From the NCBI RefSeq assembly GCF_014207985.1, contig NZ_JACHMI010000001.1, forward strand, positions 5,873,001 through 5,937,000: a stretch of 64,000 nucleotides of DNA, in the 5' to 3' direction. How positions within the stretch are numbered: position 1 is the first letter of the stretch; each line of letters opens with the position of its first letter. The translations under genes were made by a program, and so were the position numbers. The DNA comes from Nonomuraea rubra (GTDB lineage Bacteria > Actinomycetota > Actinomycetes > Streptosporangiales > Streptosporangiaceae). The notes beneath the pieces are model-generated. The model searched no databases and was not told where the DNA came from. It saw only the letters and a list, made by a program, of their open reading frames with translations. This document shows positions 1 to 9,089 of the stretch, in pieces.

Positions 1-7
1 TAGATGA

Positions 8-247
8 TCAGCCATTGCTCAAGGCGCCGAGCTGTCGGTCAACCAGGTCGCCGAGCGTGTCGGCCTCAGCCAGTCCGCCGCCGCCCAGCAACTCGGCTGC
101 TTCACCGCGGGGTCAACGCTGTGTGATACGTTCCTCGACCTGCATAAGATCTCCGCCGCGCCGATCCCCGGTTCACCCGCACGAACGCTCGAACAGCTGC
201 AAGATCGTATTGCGTCCGCCGGTGACTGCTCCGCAGATCAACTCTGA
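8..247 (+). pseudogene. Fragment resembling the HTH of an ArsR/MarR-type regulator
   Basis: An open frame without a usable start codon (preceded by an in-frame TGA at 5-7) reads through a helix-turn-helix-like segment, ELSVNQVAERVGLSQSAAAQQL, at its beginning, then about 50 residues with no recognisable domain before a stop at 245-247. The HTH resemblance to ArsR-type regulators is pattern recognition only. The piece may be the tail of a gene interrupted near the window edge or a decayed remnant next to the transposase fragment that follows. Low certainty. Confidence 0.28.
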
Positions 248-444
248 CAGTCATTCGGACCAGCCCCCGCCGTGCCCGAGTACTGCCGCTGCACCCCGGT
301 CGAGGGGTTCCCCTCTTGATGAAATCCGGTCTCGTCCACGATCAGCACCCCGCCCGGACCGCCCAGCTGCTCGACCACGTGATCCCGCGGGTCCACGCGG
401 GCTTCCCGAGGATCCCACCGCACGTTGTTCAGCCGCCGCTGCAC
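238..444 (-). pseudogene. IS701-family transposase fragment
   Basis: The reverse strand encodes a short piece with the characteristic IS701-type stretch GGVLIVDETGF followed by GVQRQYSGTAG, the block around the first catalytic Asp of this DDE transposase family (full-length members are about 400 residues). Only about 68 residues remain, in-frame with a stop soon after, so the catalytic core is incomplete and the element is dead. No terminal inverted repeats were identified. It marks the left end as insertion-scarred DNA. Confidence 0.6.
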
Positions 445-498
445 CCGATGCGGCTGCGCATCACCCAGCGTCGGCTCCGGCGGCCGGCATCGTTGGGG

Positions 499-1404
499 TC
501 AGGTGGAGAGCTTGGCGCGGTGCGGGCGAGGCCGGATCTGGCCGGTGCGGGCGGCCCGCCGCAGCAGGAGGATCGTGGGCACCATGCAGATCAGCAGTGC
601 GAAAAGGCTGGCCTCGGGGCCGAAGGCGCCGCCGGTCAGTGCGGATGGGCCGGACAGCGTGACGTTCAGCAGGCCCTCGGACGGTACGGCCGATCCGGAG
701 ACCGTGACACCGAAGATCCCGGCTTGGGCGAAATTCCAGGCGAAGTGCAGCCCGATGGGCAGCCACAGCGAGCGGGTCGCGATGTAGGCGGCGGCCAGCA
801 TGACTCCGGCCGTCAAGGCGATCGCGAACGCACCCCACAGGGTGGCGTTGGCGTTGACCAGGTGCATCGCACCGAACAGCAGCCCGGATACGACCAGGGC
901 GATCACCGTTCCGGTACGTTCCTCCATGATGCGGAACACCACTCCGCGGAACAGCAGTTCTTCGGTGACGGCGACGCTCGCCATCAGGCCCGCGGTGCCG
1001 AGGAAGCCGCCGACGGAACCCCAGGAGACCTGCTGCCAGCCGCCGAACACCGCGATCAGCGCCATCAACCCGGCGAACATGCCGAGCCCGATCAGCGTCC
1101 CGCGCCGCAGCTGGGACCATCGTCCCGTCTCGCCGAGTTCGGGGGTGTCCGGGCGGAGCTCGACGGCCCGGCACAACCAGCGGTAGCAGGTCAGAGCGGC
1201 GATGGCCAGGCCGACCCCCACGGGCAGGGCAAGGATCGGTACGGGCAGGACGAGTTGGGTGATCCCGCCCGCCACCACCATCACACCGAATAACGCGATC
1301 AGCAGGACGGGGAACCGGAACCTGCGCAACCGGCCGCGGCCCGTCGTGGAGCCGGCTTGCGGGAGGATATTTTCCGGGTGCTCCGGAGACGTCACGATCG
1401 TCAT
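499..1404 (-). CDS. CPBP-family intramembrane metalloprotease (CAAX protease/Abi type)
   Basis: A 301-residue polytopic membrane protein of the CPBP (CAAX protease and bacteriocin-processing) family. The three family motifs are visible: EE148-149 with R153 (TEELLFRG), F177xxxH181 (FGAMH) and H220xxxN224 (HFAWN), which form the glutamate/histidine active site inside the membrane. Several hydrophobic helices flank them (about 32-75, 103-120, 165-180, 190-207). The ATG at 1404 has a purine-rich stretch (GAAAGG) just upstream. Such proteins process prenylated or small peptides or act in self-immunity; no bacteriocin-like partner gene is seen next to it, so its substrate is unknown. Confidence 0.88.
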   Translation of the reverse strand: MTIVTSPEHPENILPQAGSTTGRGRLRRFRFPVLLIALFGVMVVAGGITQLVLPVPILALPVGVGLAIAALTCYRWLCRAVELRPDTPELGETGRWSQLRRGTLIGLGMFAGLMALIAVFGGWQQVSWGSVGGFLGTAGLMASVAVTEELLFRGVVFRIMEERTGTVIALVVSGLLFGAMHLVNANATLWGAFAIALTAGVMLAAAYIATRSLWLPIGLHFAWNFAQAGIFGVTVSGSAVPSEGLLNVTLSGPSALTGGAFGPEASLFALLICMVPTILLLRRAARTGQIRPRPHRAKLST

Positions 1405-1716
1405 CCTTTCGATTGAGTTTCCGCGGTGTTTTCCGCGGCTTGGAGACGAGGGATCAGAGCCAGGCGTGCCATCCCCCTGGAACGGACATCGCGATGGCTC
1501 TCACGGGGGATGGATGATCTCGCGCGAAGTGGGACGTCCGGCCTCGGCGTCGCGATCGCCCTTCCTGGGGATCTCCGCCGTGCATGCTGGGGCCCAGGGG
1601 AAGAGATGTTCCTGATGGTGATGAAGAACTGTCACCCCGTGGATGAGTACCACCCGCGTCCAGCTCGGGTGTACCGTACTCCCGCTCGGACCTGCACCGT
1701 TCTGGTCAGGCCGGTC
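1405..1716. other. Intergenic stretch, no gene recognised
   Basis: About 310 bases between two minus-strand genes. It must hold the promoter of the CPBP protease gene. A direct repeat TTTCCGCGG occurs twice close to that start (around 1409-1432). Open frames here are shadows without family resemblance. No RNA gene or transposon end was recognised. Confidence 0.4.
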
Positions 1717-2610
1717 CTACCCCGCGAGGTCGGCCAGGAGTGCGGTGCTCCGGGTCTGTTCGTCCTCTGATCCGAGAAGCATCACCACGAGCTCCGTGGC
1801 ACCGGCATCGAACAGCCGGCGGACCTGCCGCTCGACGACAATCTCATCACCGATGACGACCGTGTCCTGAGGGCCTGCGGCGCGACCTCGGTCGAGCACG
1901 GCGCGGTAGCTGGGCAACTGCGCGACCATCCCGAAATTCTCAGCGACCCAGTGCCTGCGATCGTCCTCGTGCGAGGTGACGCAGACGACCGTGGAAGCGA
2001 CCACACGTGGTGTACGCCGGCCCGCCGCCCGGGTGATCGCAGGAACGACGTGGTCGGAGAGAGCCGCGGCATTGGCCCACGTCGTGATGGTTCCATCGGC
2101 CAACTCTCCGGCCACCCGCAACATTGCCGGGCCGAGTGCGCCGACAAGCACGGACGGCCGCGCCGCTGCCGCGATGTCGACCGCGCCCGCGGCCTGGAGT
2201 GTCTCGCCCTTGTACGTCACGGTCTCGCCCTTCAGCAGCGGAACCAGCGCGGACAGGTACTCGCGGAGGTGACGGACAGGGCGGTCGAAGGAGAGGCCGT
2301 ACTGCTCTTCGATGATGTGCCGGTGGCTGACACCAAGCCCCAGGCTGAGCCGGCCGCCAACCGCCTCCTGGACCGTCAGCGCCTGCGCCGCAAGGGCCAG
2401 CGGATGCCGGGGGTAGCTCGGCACCACCGCCGTACCGAGCTCGATGCCGGACACCTGGCGCCCTGCCACCGCCAGTGTGGTCAGCGCGTCCCTGCCGTCG
2501 CGCTGGCCCAGCCACACGCCGGCGAAGCCCGCCGTGGCCGCAGCGCGAGACTGATCGACGATCACGTCCAGGGACGGCCCCTTCTCATCTACGAACAATC
2601 CGATGCGCAT
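1717..2610 (-). CDS. LLM-class (F420-type) flavin-dependent oxidoreductase
   Basis: A 297-residue TIM-barrel protein of the luciferase-like monooxygenase family, the branch usually assigned coenzyme F420 rather than FMN in actinobacteria. Typical elements are the N-terminal MRIGLFVDE strand, GVWLGQRDGRDAL, the ELGTAVVPSYPRHPLALA block and GRLSLGLGVSHRHIIEEQYG. The ATG at 2610 was preferred over an upstream in-frame ATG because the family begins at MRIG and GAGGAGAT lies 6-8 bases upstream. The substrate cannot be inferred from the context, which is a stand-alone gene in a scarred region. Confidence 0.85.
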   Translation of the reverse strand: MRIGLFVDEKGPSLDVIVDQSRAAATAGFAGVWLGQRDGRDALTTLAVAGRQVSGIELGTAVVPSYPRHPLALAAQALTVQEAVGGRLSLGLGVSHRHIIEEQYGLSFDRPVRHLREYLSALVPLLKGETVTYKGETLQAAGAVDIAAAARPSVLVGALGPAMLRVAGELADGTITTWANAAALSDHVVPAITRAAGRRTPRVVASTVVCVTSHEDDRRHWVAENFGMVAQLPSYRAVLDRGRAAGPQDTVVIGDEIVVERQVRRLFDAGATELVVMLLGSEDEQTRSTALLADLAG

Positions 2611-2957
2611 CGAAATCTCCTCAAGATCAACAGTGGGCGTACGTTCGAACTGCGATGAGCCAGGAAGCACTCAGACGGGCATCCCACCGCGACATCGGCG
2701 ACGAAGGCACCCGCGCCGATCAGCGCGGACAGCGTACGCGGCGGCGGCAGCACCGACCTCGAACCGTCCGGGCCGAGCCGCTTGAGTCTCGCCGCCCGGC
2801 CTTTGGGGAAGGCGCGGTGGGCGATCAGTTCCGTCTGAGCGGGGATCTCGCCCTGGACAGTGTCCGTCTCGGACGTGACTCTCACGAGGATTCCCTATCC
2901 AGATCACCTTTGAGGTCAGGTCCTGGATGGTTGATGACCATGCTGACGGCATGACGG
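2611..2957. other. Intergenic stretch with possible transposase debris
   Basis: About 350 bases between the oxidoreductase start and the 3' end of the peptidase gene. Apart from a short IS1182-like peptide on the minus strand (listed separately) nothing coding was recognised. Both flanks are minus-strand genes, so it must contain the oxidoreductase promoter. Confidence 0.35.
2795..2885 (-). pseudogene. Possible IS1182-type transposase N-terminal fragment
   Basis: The reverse strand begins with ATG and encodes a peptide containing GEIPAQTELIAHRAFPKG, reminiscent of the extreme N-terminus of IS1182-family transposases (pattern: EIPxxTxxVAxAAFPKG). The similarity ends after about 30 residues and the remaining frame looks random, so this would be a truncated or frameshifted remnant. 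Memory-based resemblance only. Confidence 0.3.
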
Positions 2958-4514
2958 TCAGGGGCGGGGGCCGTCGCAGGAGAGGTCCTTACCCGGCAGG
3001 GTTCCCTTCGTCAGGAACGCGACGGTGGCCTTGTCGGCGCAGGTCGAGCCGGTGCCGTAGACGTAGTGACCGCCGTTGTCGACCCCGACGAAGCCGGCGC
3101 GACCCCCCAGCGCCTCGCGCATCCCCCGGCCCGCGGCCCATGGTGTGGCGTTGTCGCGGCGGTTCTGCAGGATCAGGACGTTACGCGGACCGTGCGAGGT
3201 GACCTTGACCAGCGGCTCGACCGGCTTCGTGGACCAGAACGCGCACGACCGGATGTTGTTGGGCATGCCGGCGCTCAGCGGGTACTCCGCACGGGCGGCC
3301 GAGGTGGCCTCGGCGTAGGAGTCCACGTCGTGCGACCAGGTGGTGTCCCCGCACATCAGGGCCAGAGCCATGGTGACCTGGTTGTCCGCCGGCACGCCCG
3401 GCTCGGCCGCAGTGTCGGCGAGGATCTGCTTGAGCACGGCGACGCCCGCGTCCGTCGGGGCCTTGCCGGCGGACAGGTCGGCCGCCGCCTTCCAGAACTG
3501 GGTGAGCGGGGCGAGCGTTTCGTTGTGCAGCAGCATCTGGTAGGTGATGGCGCGCAGCAGCGCGCCGTTGATGACCGCCGGCGTGCCCGGAACCGCGGCC
3601 GGTTTCCGGTCGAGGCGGTCGGCCAGCGTGAGGAAGGTGTCGGTGACCTCGTCGACGGTGCCGCCCAGCCCGAGCTCGGTGTCGTTCGAGGCGGCGACGC
3701 GGGCGGCGTCCGGGAACCGGTCGTTCATGCCCTGGTTCCAGGTGTTCAGCATCTTCGCCCACGCCTTGGCCGGGTCGACGTTGCTCTCCAGCACCATCCG
3801 GTCGGTCTTGCGGGGGAACAGCGAGGTGTAGACCGCGCCGAGGTAGGTGCCGAAGGACTGGCCCCAGTAGGAGATCTTCCGCGCGCCGAGTGCCTGGCGG
3901 ATGCGATCCATGTCGCGGGCGGTGTTCGCGGTGTTGAAGAAGCGGAGCTTGTCACCGATCGTGGCGCACTGCTTGGCGACGGCGCGCGCGGCGGTGGCGC
4001 TGCCCTCGATCGAGCCGCCGGCGCCAGGGTAGGGGAACACGCTGAGGAAGCTGGAGTCAGTCAGACCGCAGCTCATCGGGGTACTGTGGCCGACGCCGCG
4101 TGGGTCGAACCCGATCAGGTCGTAGGAGTCCAGCACCCCCTTCGGGAGCGTGAGTGCCATCTGGCCGGGCATGTCCAGGCCCCCCAGTCCCGGGCCGCCC
4201 GGGTTGAACAGCAGGTCGCCGCGCTTCTTGCCGGGCTTGGCGGTGGCGATCCTGGAGACCGCGACGGTGATGGTCTCTCCGCCGGGGCGGCGGTAGTCCA
4301 GAGGCACCTTGACCGTGCCGCAGGTTTGCCCGGGGTTCCGTTTGGCGCCCGGTGCGAGTTCCGGGCACTCACCCCACTTGATCGAAGTCTGGACGTGACC
4401 GGCGGTCGCCACGGCCCTGGCGTCGGCCGGCTGCCCGCCGATCACTGCCCCCGTTGCCGCGACCGCGGTCAGGGCGCCGGCGACGGCGACGCGTACGCGG
4501 ATGGTGTTTCCCAT
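2958..4514 (-). CDS. Secreted alpha/beta hydrolase, tripeptidyl-aminopeptidase (TAP/Slp) family
   Basis: A 518-residue exported serine peptidase-like hydrolase. It starts at MGNTIRVRVA (ATG 4514, with GGAGGA upstream), followed by an Ala-rich signal peptide ending near ADARA. The alpha/beta-hydrolase elements are in order: oxyanion loop NPGGPG, nucleophile elbow GQSFGT, the acidic residue region NRRDNATPW and catalytic His in NGGHYVYG, then the C-terminal TAP-like extension. Streptomyces Tap/SlpD/SlpE proteins of this type remove N-terminal tripeptides from secreted proteins or serve as general extracellular aminopeptidases. It is divergent from the two-component system at 4704, which might control it, although nothing in the sequence proves this. 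Confidence 0.9.
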   Translation of the reverse strand: MGNTIRVRVAVAGALTAVAATGAVIGGQPADARAVATAGHVQTSIKWGECPELAPGAKRNPGQTCGTVKVPLDYRRPGGETITVAVSRIATAKPGKKRGDLLFNPGGPGLGGLDMPGQMALTLPKGVLDSYDLIGFDPRGVGHSTPMSCGLTDSSFLSVFPYPGAGGSIEGSATAARAVAKQCATIGDKLRFFNTANTARDMDRIRQALGARKISYWGQSFGTYLGAVYTSLFPRKTDRMVLESNVDPAKAWAKMLNTWNQGMNDRFPDAARVAASNDTELGLGGTVDEVTDTFLTLADRLDRKPAAVPGTPAVINGALLRAITYQMLLHNETLAPLTQFWKAAADLSAGKAPTDAGVAVLKQILADTAAEPGVPADNQVTMALALMCGDTTWSHDVDSYAEATSAARAEYPLSAGMPNNIRSCAFWSTKPVEPLVKVTSHGPRNVLILQNRRDNATPWAAGRGMREALGGRAGFVGVDNGGHYVYGTGSTCADKATVAFLTKGTLPGKDLSCDGPRP

Positions 4515-4703
4515 GGTGCTGTCCTCCGAATTACCGGTGTGCCGCGATCTGACTTCGTGGTTGACCGTGGTTGTCAGCCGCTGATGAGAAAGGTAGGAGT
4601 GGAGGGCCCTGTCCCGAATCACTGCGTTGCGGACATTCCGTGTAGCTCACATGAGGGACAATCGCGGCAACATCGGGAATCAGAGATCGATAGGCTCTGA
4701 GCC

Positions 4704-5879
4704 ATGTCGGGGACCTGGGCCAGCGACCGCTTCCGGAGGCTGCGGGAGGTGTGGCGCGTCTACGACGCCACGGTATGGGACCGGTGGCTGGCCGTCGTGT
4801 GCACCGGGCTGGCGTTCGTGCCGGCGCTGTCCATCATGAGCGTCGAGTTCGGAAACCGGTCAGGACGCCCGGCCGACGCGTTCCAGATCGTCCTGATCCT
4901 GGCCCAGACGGTGCCTCTGGCCGTGCGCACGCGATGGCCTGCCGCGTGTCTGGCGATCATTGGCACGGCTTTCGTGCTCCACGAGACGCTCGGCTACCCG
5001 ATGCAGTTCGGCACCGTGACGGTGTACATCGCGCTGTACTCGGTGGGCGCGCACCAGGAGCGATTCCGGCGCGTCATCGCCGTCGTGGCATCGGCCGCGT
5101 ACGTCGTGCTGTGCGTGGCCATAGTCCTGCTCGGCTCACCGCTGCTGCAGAGCGACTTCCTGATCTTCTACCTGCTTTTCGCCGCGTGCTGGCTGTGCGG
5201 CGCCTTCGTACGCGGGCAGCAGTTCCAGGAGGCCGAGCGGCGACGGCTCGCCACCGAGGCCGCGGCCGCCGCAGAGCGGGCGCGCATCGCGCGAGAGCTG
5301 CACGACGTGGTGACCCACCACGTCACCGGCATCGTCGTGCAGGCGGACGCCACGCAGTTCGTGGCCACGTCGCCGGAACGCGTGGTCACGGCACTGTCCT
5401 CGATCGGCGGCGCCGGCCGCCGAGCCCTGGCCGAGCTGCGGTATCTGCTGGACGTGCTGGAGGCGACCGGAGAGTCGGCCACGCCCGTCGTGGGCAGCGT
5501 GCGAGACCTGGTCGAGCAGACCCGGAGCGGCGGCCAGCCGATCGAACTGGTGGAGGACGGCGACCAGCCCCCGCTCCCGGCCGGCATGGGGCTGGCCGTG
5601 TACCGGGTGGTGCAGGAGGGCCTGACGAACGCCGTCAAGTACGCCGAAGGCCGCCCCACCACCGTTCGCATCGGCTACCGGGACGACCGCGTGGAGGTCG
5701 AGGTGACGAACGCCGCCGCCGCGGTCCCCGTCGGCGCGAGAAGCAGCCTCTCCGGCGGCCGCGGCCTGGCCGGACTGCGCGACCGGATAGGTGCGCTGGG
5801 CGGCGCGCTGGCCGCGGGCGAGCAACCGGACGGCGGTTTCCGAGTCTCCGCGTCGATCCCCGTAGGCGGTACCGAATGA
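4704..5879 (+). CDS. Two-component sensor histidine kinase, NarL/DesK-type (HisKA_3)
   Basis: A 391-residue membrane histidine kinase. The first ~170 residues contain several hydrophobic segments without a large extracytoplasmic domain, so sensing is probably within or near the membrane. The dimerisation/phosphoacceptor helix carries ARELHDVVTHH with the phosphorylated His at residue 200, and the C-terminal HATPase_c domain (about 290-388) has a conserved N-box (TNAVKYA) and GRGLAGLRDR. It is translationally coupled to the following response regulator through an ATGA overlap. Divergent orientation to the secreted peptidase suggests a cell-surface or peptide stress input, but that is conjecture. 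Confidence 0.92.
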   Translation: MSGTWASDRFRRLREVWRVYDATVWDRWLAVVCTGLAFVPALSIMSVEFGNRSGRPADAFQIVLILAQTVPLAVRTRWPAACLAIIGTAFVLHETLGYPMQFGTVTVYIALYSVGAHQERFRRVIAVVASAAYVVLCVAIVLLGSPLLQSDFLIFYLLFAACWLCGAFVRGQQFQEAERRRLATEAAAAAERARIARELHDVVTHHVTGIVVQADATQFVATSPERVVTALSSIGGAGRRALAELRYLLDVLEATGESATPVVGSVRDLVEQTRSGGQPIELVEDGDQPPLPAGMGLAVYRVVQEGLTNAVKYAEGRPTTVRIGYRDDRVEVEVTNAAAAVPVGARSSLSGGRGLAGLRDRIGALGGALAAGEQPDGGFRVSASIPVGGTE

Positions 5880-6547
5880 CCATCCGTGTTGTGATCTGCG
5901 AGGACCAGGAGATCGTCCGTACCGGCTACGTGACGGCGTTCGACGCGCAGCCGGACATGGCGGTGGTCGGTGTGGCCGCCGATGGCCCGGCCGCGGTCGA
6001 GGCGGTCACCAGCCTGAAGCCCGACGTGGTGGTCATGGACATCCACATGCCGCTGATGGACGGCATCGAGGTGACGAGGCGCATCGCCGGCCCCGGTGTC
6101 GTGGCACCGCCGAAGGTACTGGTGGTGACCACGTTCAACGTGGACAAGTACGTCTACGAAGCGCTGCGTGCCGGAGCCAGCGGCTTCCTTCTGAAGGACG
6201 CCCCTCTACTGGATCTGATGAACGGCGTCCGCACCGTCGCCCGCGGAGAGGCCCTGCTGTCCCCCACCGTGACCCGTACCCTGATAGGTCGCTTCGCCGA
6301 CCGCCTCCGCCCGGCCGTCCCCACCCCCGACGAGGACCCGCTGGCCGTCCTGGCTCCCCGCGAACGCGAGGTACTGCGGCTGATCGCCCGTGGCCTCTCC
6401 AACGTCGAGATAGCCGCGGAACTGGTCATCAGCTTCGAGACCGTCCGAACCTACGTCTCCCGGATCCTCACCAAGCTGGACCTACGCGACCGCGTCCAAG
6501 CCGTGGTCTTCGCCTACCGCACAGGCTTCGCCGACGACGACCGCTGA
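5876..6547 (+). CDS. NarL/LuxR-family response regulator
   Basis: A 223-residue regulator with a receiver domain (residues 1-120; phosphorylated Asp55 in VVMDIHMP, acidic pocket CEDQE, Lys in FLLKDAP) and a C-terminal LuxR-type HTH (about 155-215: LAPREREVLRLIARGLSNVEIA). The start overlaps the kinase stop by four bases, so the two are made together. It presumably activates target promoters on phosphorylation by the kinase encoded just upstream. Confidence 0.94.
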   Translation: MTIRVVICEDQEIVRTGYVTAFDAQPDMAVVGVAADGPAAVEAVTSLKPDVVVMDIHMPLMDGIEVTRRIAGPGVVAPPKVLVVTTFNVDKYVYEALRAGASGFLLKDAPLLDLMNGVRTVARGEALLSPTVTRTLIGRFADRLRPAVPTPDEDPLAVLAPREREVLRLIARGLSNVEIAAELVISFETVRTYVSRILTKLDLRDRVQAVVFAYRTGFADDDR

Positions 6548-6720
6548 ACCGGCAAGCGCCTTTCCGAACACTGGTCCAGTTCGGCACGCTCGGCTGGGCT
6601 CAGGGGAACGGTCTCGTGAGCGCTCATGGGCGGAATGGCAGGCGGCTGCCTGGGCGCGGGCGGGGACGCTGCGAATGGTGGTGTGCGGGTCGGAAGCCTT
6701 CGTCCCCTTTGTGGCGGTGA

Positions 6721-7286
6721 TCAGTAGCCGAGGGCGCGGTCGACGCGCGCGGTGATCTCCTCGTCCGAGGCCAGGAAGTACCGCCGGGCGGTGTCCAGGG
6801 AGTCGTGTCCGAGCAGCTTGCGGATCTGGTCCAGGTCGGCGCCGTCGTGGCGCAGCCGGGTGGCGTAGGTGTGGCGCAGCTCGTGGGGCCGGGTGCCGGC
6901 CAATCCGGTGTCCGGGGGTGCGGCCTGGCCGGCGGTACCCGGGCGGTCTTGGTCTTGATGCGCATGCCGGCGCCGTGCTCGTACAGCGGCTTCACCGCGG
7001 CCAGGGCCTGGTTGACGGTGGCAGGCGAGGCGCCGTGCTCCAGCAGCGAGCGGCGCCAGCCGGCCACGGCGGCCTCGGCGCCGAGGTGGTCGAGGAAGGC
7101 GTCGGCCTGCTCGGCGGCGTGCGCGGGCTCGGCGAGCCAGGCCAGGTAGGCGCGGGCCTGGCGGCGGTAGGCGGTGACGGTGTTGGCGGCCAGGGCGCAC
7201 CGGTCCGGGTGGGCCTCCAGGCGGGCCAGCGCCGCGGCGGTGTCGGCGTGCGCCGGGCCACGCGGCGGCAGGATGGTGGCGCTCAT
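6721..7286 (-). pseudogene. Frameshifted/deleted tyrosine recombinase (integrase)
   Basis: The 5' part, starting at ATG 7286 (MSATILPPRG), encodes a normal SAM-like core-binding domain (TVTAYRRQARAYLAWL, ATVNQALAAVKPLYEHGAGMRIK). After about residue 120 the frame is lost. In another minus-strand frame, 6721 to about 6920, the C-terminal catalytic end is intact: HELRHTYATRLRHDG, LGHDSLDTARRYF, containing the HxxR box, the second His and the nucleophilic Tyr. The segment that should carry the first catalytic Arg and the Lys (roughly 150 residues) is missing, so an internal deletion plus frameshift has killed it. Its ATG overlaps the stop of the upstream small gene (ATGA), showing that the two were once an operon. 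Confidence 0.75.
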
Positions 7287-7585
7287 GCGTCTTCCGGGTT
7301 GAGGCCGGGCACGCTGGCGGCCGGCGTCGCGCTCGCCATGCCGGACGCGTACGCCGTTCCGGACGTGTTCGCCGAGGCGGAGGTGAAGGCGCCGAGGTGG
7401 CCGGCGAGCACCGCGGCCAGGATCTGGCTGGGGTGGTGCGGGGAGGAGCCCCGCGGCGTCGAGAAGACCGCCGCGCCGGTGTCGGGCGAGCCGATGTTCG
7501 GCACCACGCCGGTCTCCGGGTTCAGGGGGTGGCTGAGCCACATGATCGGCTGGCTGGGCATGGGCCGGTTCCCGGTGTCGCTCAT
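7283..7585 (-). CDS. Small protein of unknown function upstream of an integrase remnant
   Basis: A 100-residue reading frame starting MSDTGNRPMPSQ. It has no recognised domain; the first half is Pro/Ser-rich (QPIMWLSHPLNPETG) and the second half Ala/Ser/Thr-rich. The reason to call it real is the exact ATGA overlap with the integrase start at 7286, typical of translationally coupled genes, and reasonable codon use in this frame. It could be a partner of a small integrative element. I do not recognise the family. Confidence 0.45.
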   Translation of the reverse strand: MSDTGNRPMPSQPIMWLSHPLNPETGVVPNIGSPDTGAAVFSTPRGSSPHHPSQILAAVLAGHLGAFTSASANTSGTAYASGMASATPAASVPGLNPEDA

Positions 7586-7708
7586 TGACGTATGTGATCG
7601 GCATGACCCCCGGCCCGCGCGGGTTTCCTGTCGCCCGAGCCCCGAGCCCCGGGCGCCGGTGAGCGGCTGAAAGCGGGAATCAAGCATGCCGCATGTCCGG
7701 CGAGACGA

Positions 7709-9049
7709 TTACGCCGTGCTCTGCCGGGCGATCATGCGTTCGTGGTCGGCCAGGACGGTGCGGCTCGCGGCCCAGGCCGCCAGGCTGCTGAGGATCAGGA
7801 AGGCCGGCACGATCACGAGCAGCGCCTGCCGCAGACCGGCGGCCTCGGCGCTCACCGCCGCCGTGGCCGTCGCCGTGGCGGCGAACCAGTCCGACAGCAG
7901 GCCCACAACCGAGGGGCCGACGGCACCGCCGAGCAGGTAGATGACGGCGAAGTAGACCGCCACCGCGGTGGCCCGCAGCCCCGGCTCCACCACGTCGGCG
8001 ACGGCCGGCAGCGCGACGGCGCCGAAGAAGAACTGGAAGGACCAGCCGACCGCGAACAACGCCACGAAGGCGCCGGCGGCGGTGGGGCCGAGGAGGAGCG
8101 CGGCCAGGATGAAGGGCGCGCCCAAGGCGAGGCTCGCCGGGCCGACCATCATCCGGGCGCGCAGCGACCGCCTGCCCGCGAGGTCGGCCACGACGCCTCC
8201 CAGGAGCAGCCCGGCGATCCCGGTGAGGCCGAGGATGACACCGGCCGACATCGACGCCGTCCCGATCGTGAGACCGAAGTAGCGCTGCAGCAGCGGGACC
8301 AGGAAGGCCGCCACCGCGTAGGCCGGGATCTGCAGGGCGATGCTGGCCAGGATCAGCCGGCGCAGGGTCCGGATGCGCAGGATGTCGCGGATCGGTTGCC
8401 GGGAGCGCGCGCCGGCGCCGGCGGGGGCCCGTTCCTCGGAGGCGCCGCGCGGCGGCTCGGGCAGGAACAGGATCAGCGCCGCCAGGACGAATCCCGGTAC
8501 GGCCGCCACGAGGAAGGGCACTCGCCAGGAGCCGGTCGCCTCCGCGATCGCGCCCACGCTGAGGAAGGCTGCCAGCAGGCCCGCCGGGACGCCGAGCTGG
8601 AAGATCCCGATGGCCCGGGCCCGGCGCCGCGCCGGGAACGCGTCGAAGATCATCGCGCTGGCGGCGGGGAGGTAGGACGCCTCGCCGATGCCCACTCCGA
8701 GCCGGAACAGCAGCAGCGAGGCGAAGCTCCACGCCCCGCCGCTTGCTGCGGTGAACAGACTCCACGCGACCATGCCGGCCGCCATGATCCGGCGCCGGGA
8801 ATGGGTGTCGGCCATCCGCCCGACCACGATCCCGGCCAGCGCGTAGACCACGGTGAAGGACGAGGTGAGCAGGCCGATCTGGGTGTCGGTGAGAGCGAAC
8901 TCCGCCTTGATCGGCTCGATGACGCTGGAGGGGACGGTGCGGTCGTAGTAGTTCATCAGGTTCGCCAGCGCCAGCACCGCCAGGATGCGGTAGGCGCCGG
9001 GCGCGCCGCGGACAGGAGCCGCCGCGCTGGTTCCGGATTCAGGGGTCAT
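7709..9049 (-). CDS. MFS transporter, spinster-like family
   Basis: A 446-residue 12-helix major-facilitator transporter. The first helix carries LANLMNYYDRT, a signature shared with the spinster-like and sugar-acid MFS families, followed by the loop 2-3 motif GRMADTHSRRR. Proteins of this kind move lipids, organic acids or aromatic compounds. An ATG at 9067 in the same frame is possible; 9049 (MTPESG) was chosen because it is closer to the usual N-terminus. It sits 40 bases behind the LAL regulator in the same orientation and is probably its co-transcribed target. Confidence 0.88.
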   Translation of the reverse strand: MTPESGTSAAAPVRGAPGAYRILAVLALANLMNYYDRTVPSSVIEPIKAEFALTDTQIGLLTSSFTVVYALAGIVVGRMADTHSRRRIMAAGMVAWSLFTAASGGAWSFASLLLFRLGVGIGEASYLPAASAMIFDAFPARRRARAIGIFQLGVPAGLLAAFLSVGAIAEATGSWRVPFLVAAVPGFVLAALILFLPEPPRGASEERAPAGAGARSRQPIRDILRIRTLRRLILASIALQIPAYAVAAFLVPLLQRYFGLTIGTASMSAGVILGLTGIAGLLLGGVVADLAGRRSLRARMMVGPASLALGAPFILAALLLGPTAAGAFVALFAVGWSFQFFFGAVALPAVADVVEPGLRATAVAVYFAVIYLLGGAVGPSVVGLLSDWFAATATATAAVSAEAAGLRQALLVIVPAFLILSSLAAWAASRTVLADHERMIARQSTA

Positions 9050-9089
9050 GAGCCGTCCAGAGATCATGGGGGGCGGAAGGCGTCCGGGC

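Noticed and set aside
6548..6720. Possible small gene or terminator after the NarL-type regulator
   Set aside because: No convincing hairpin with arms over 8 bases and no open frame with a ribosome-binding site.
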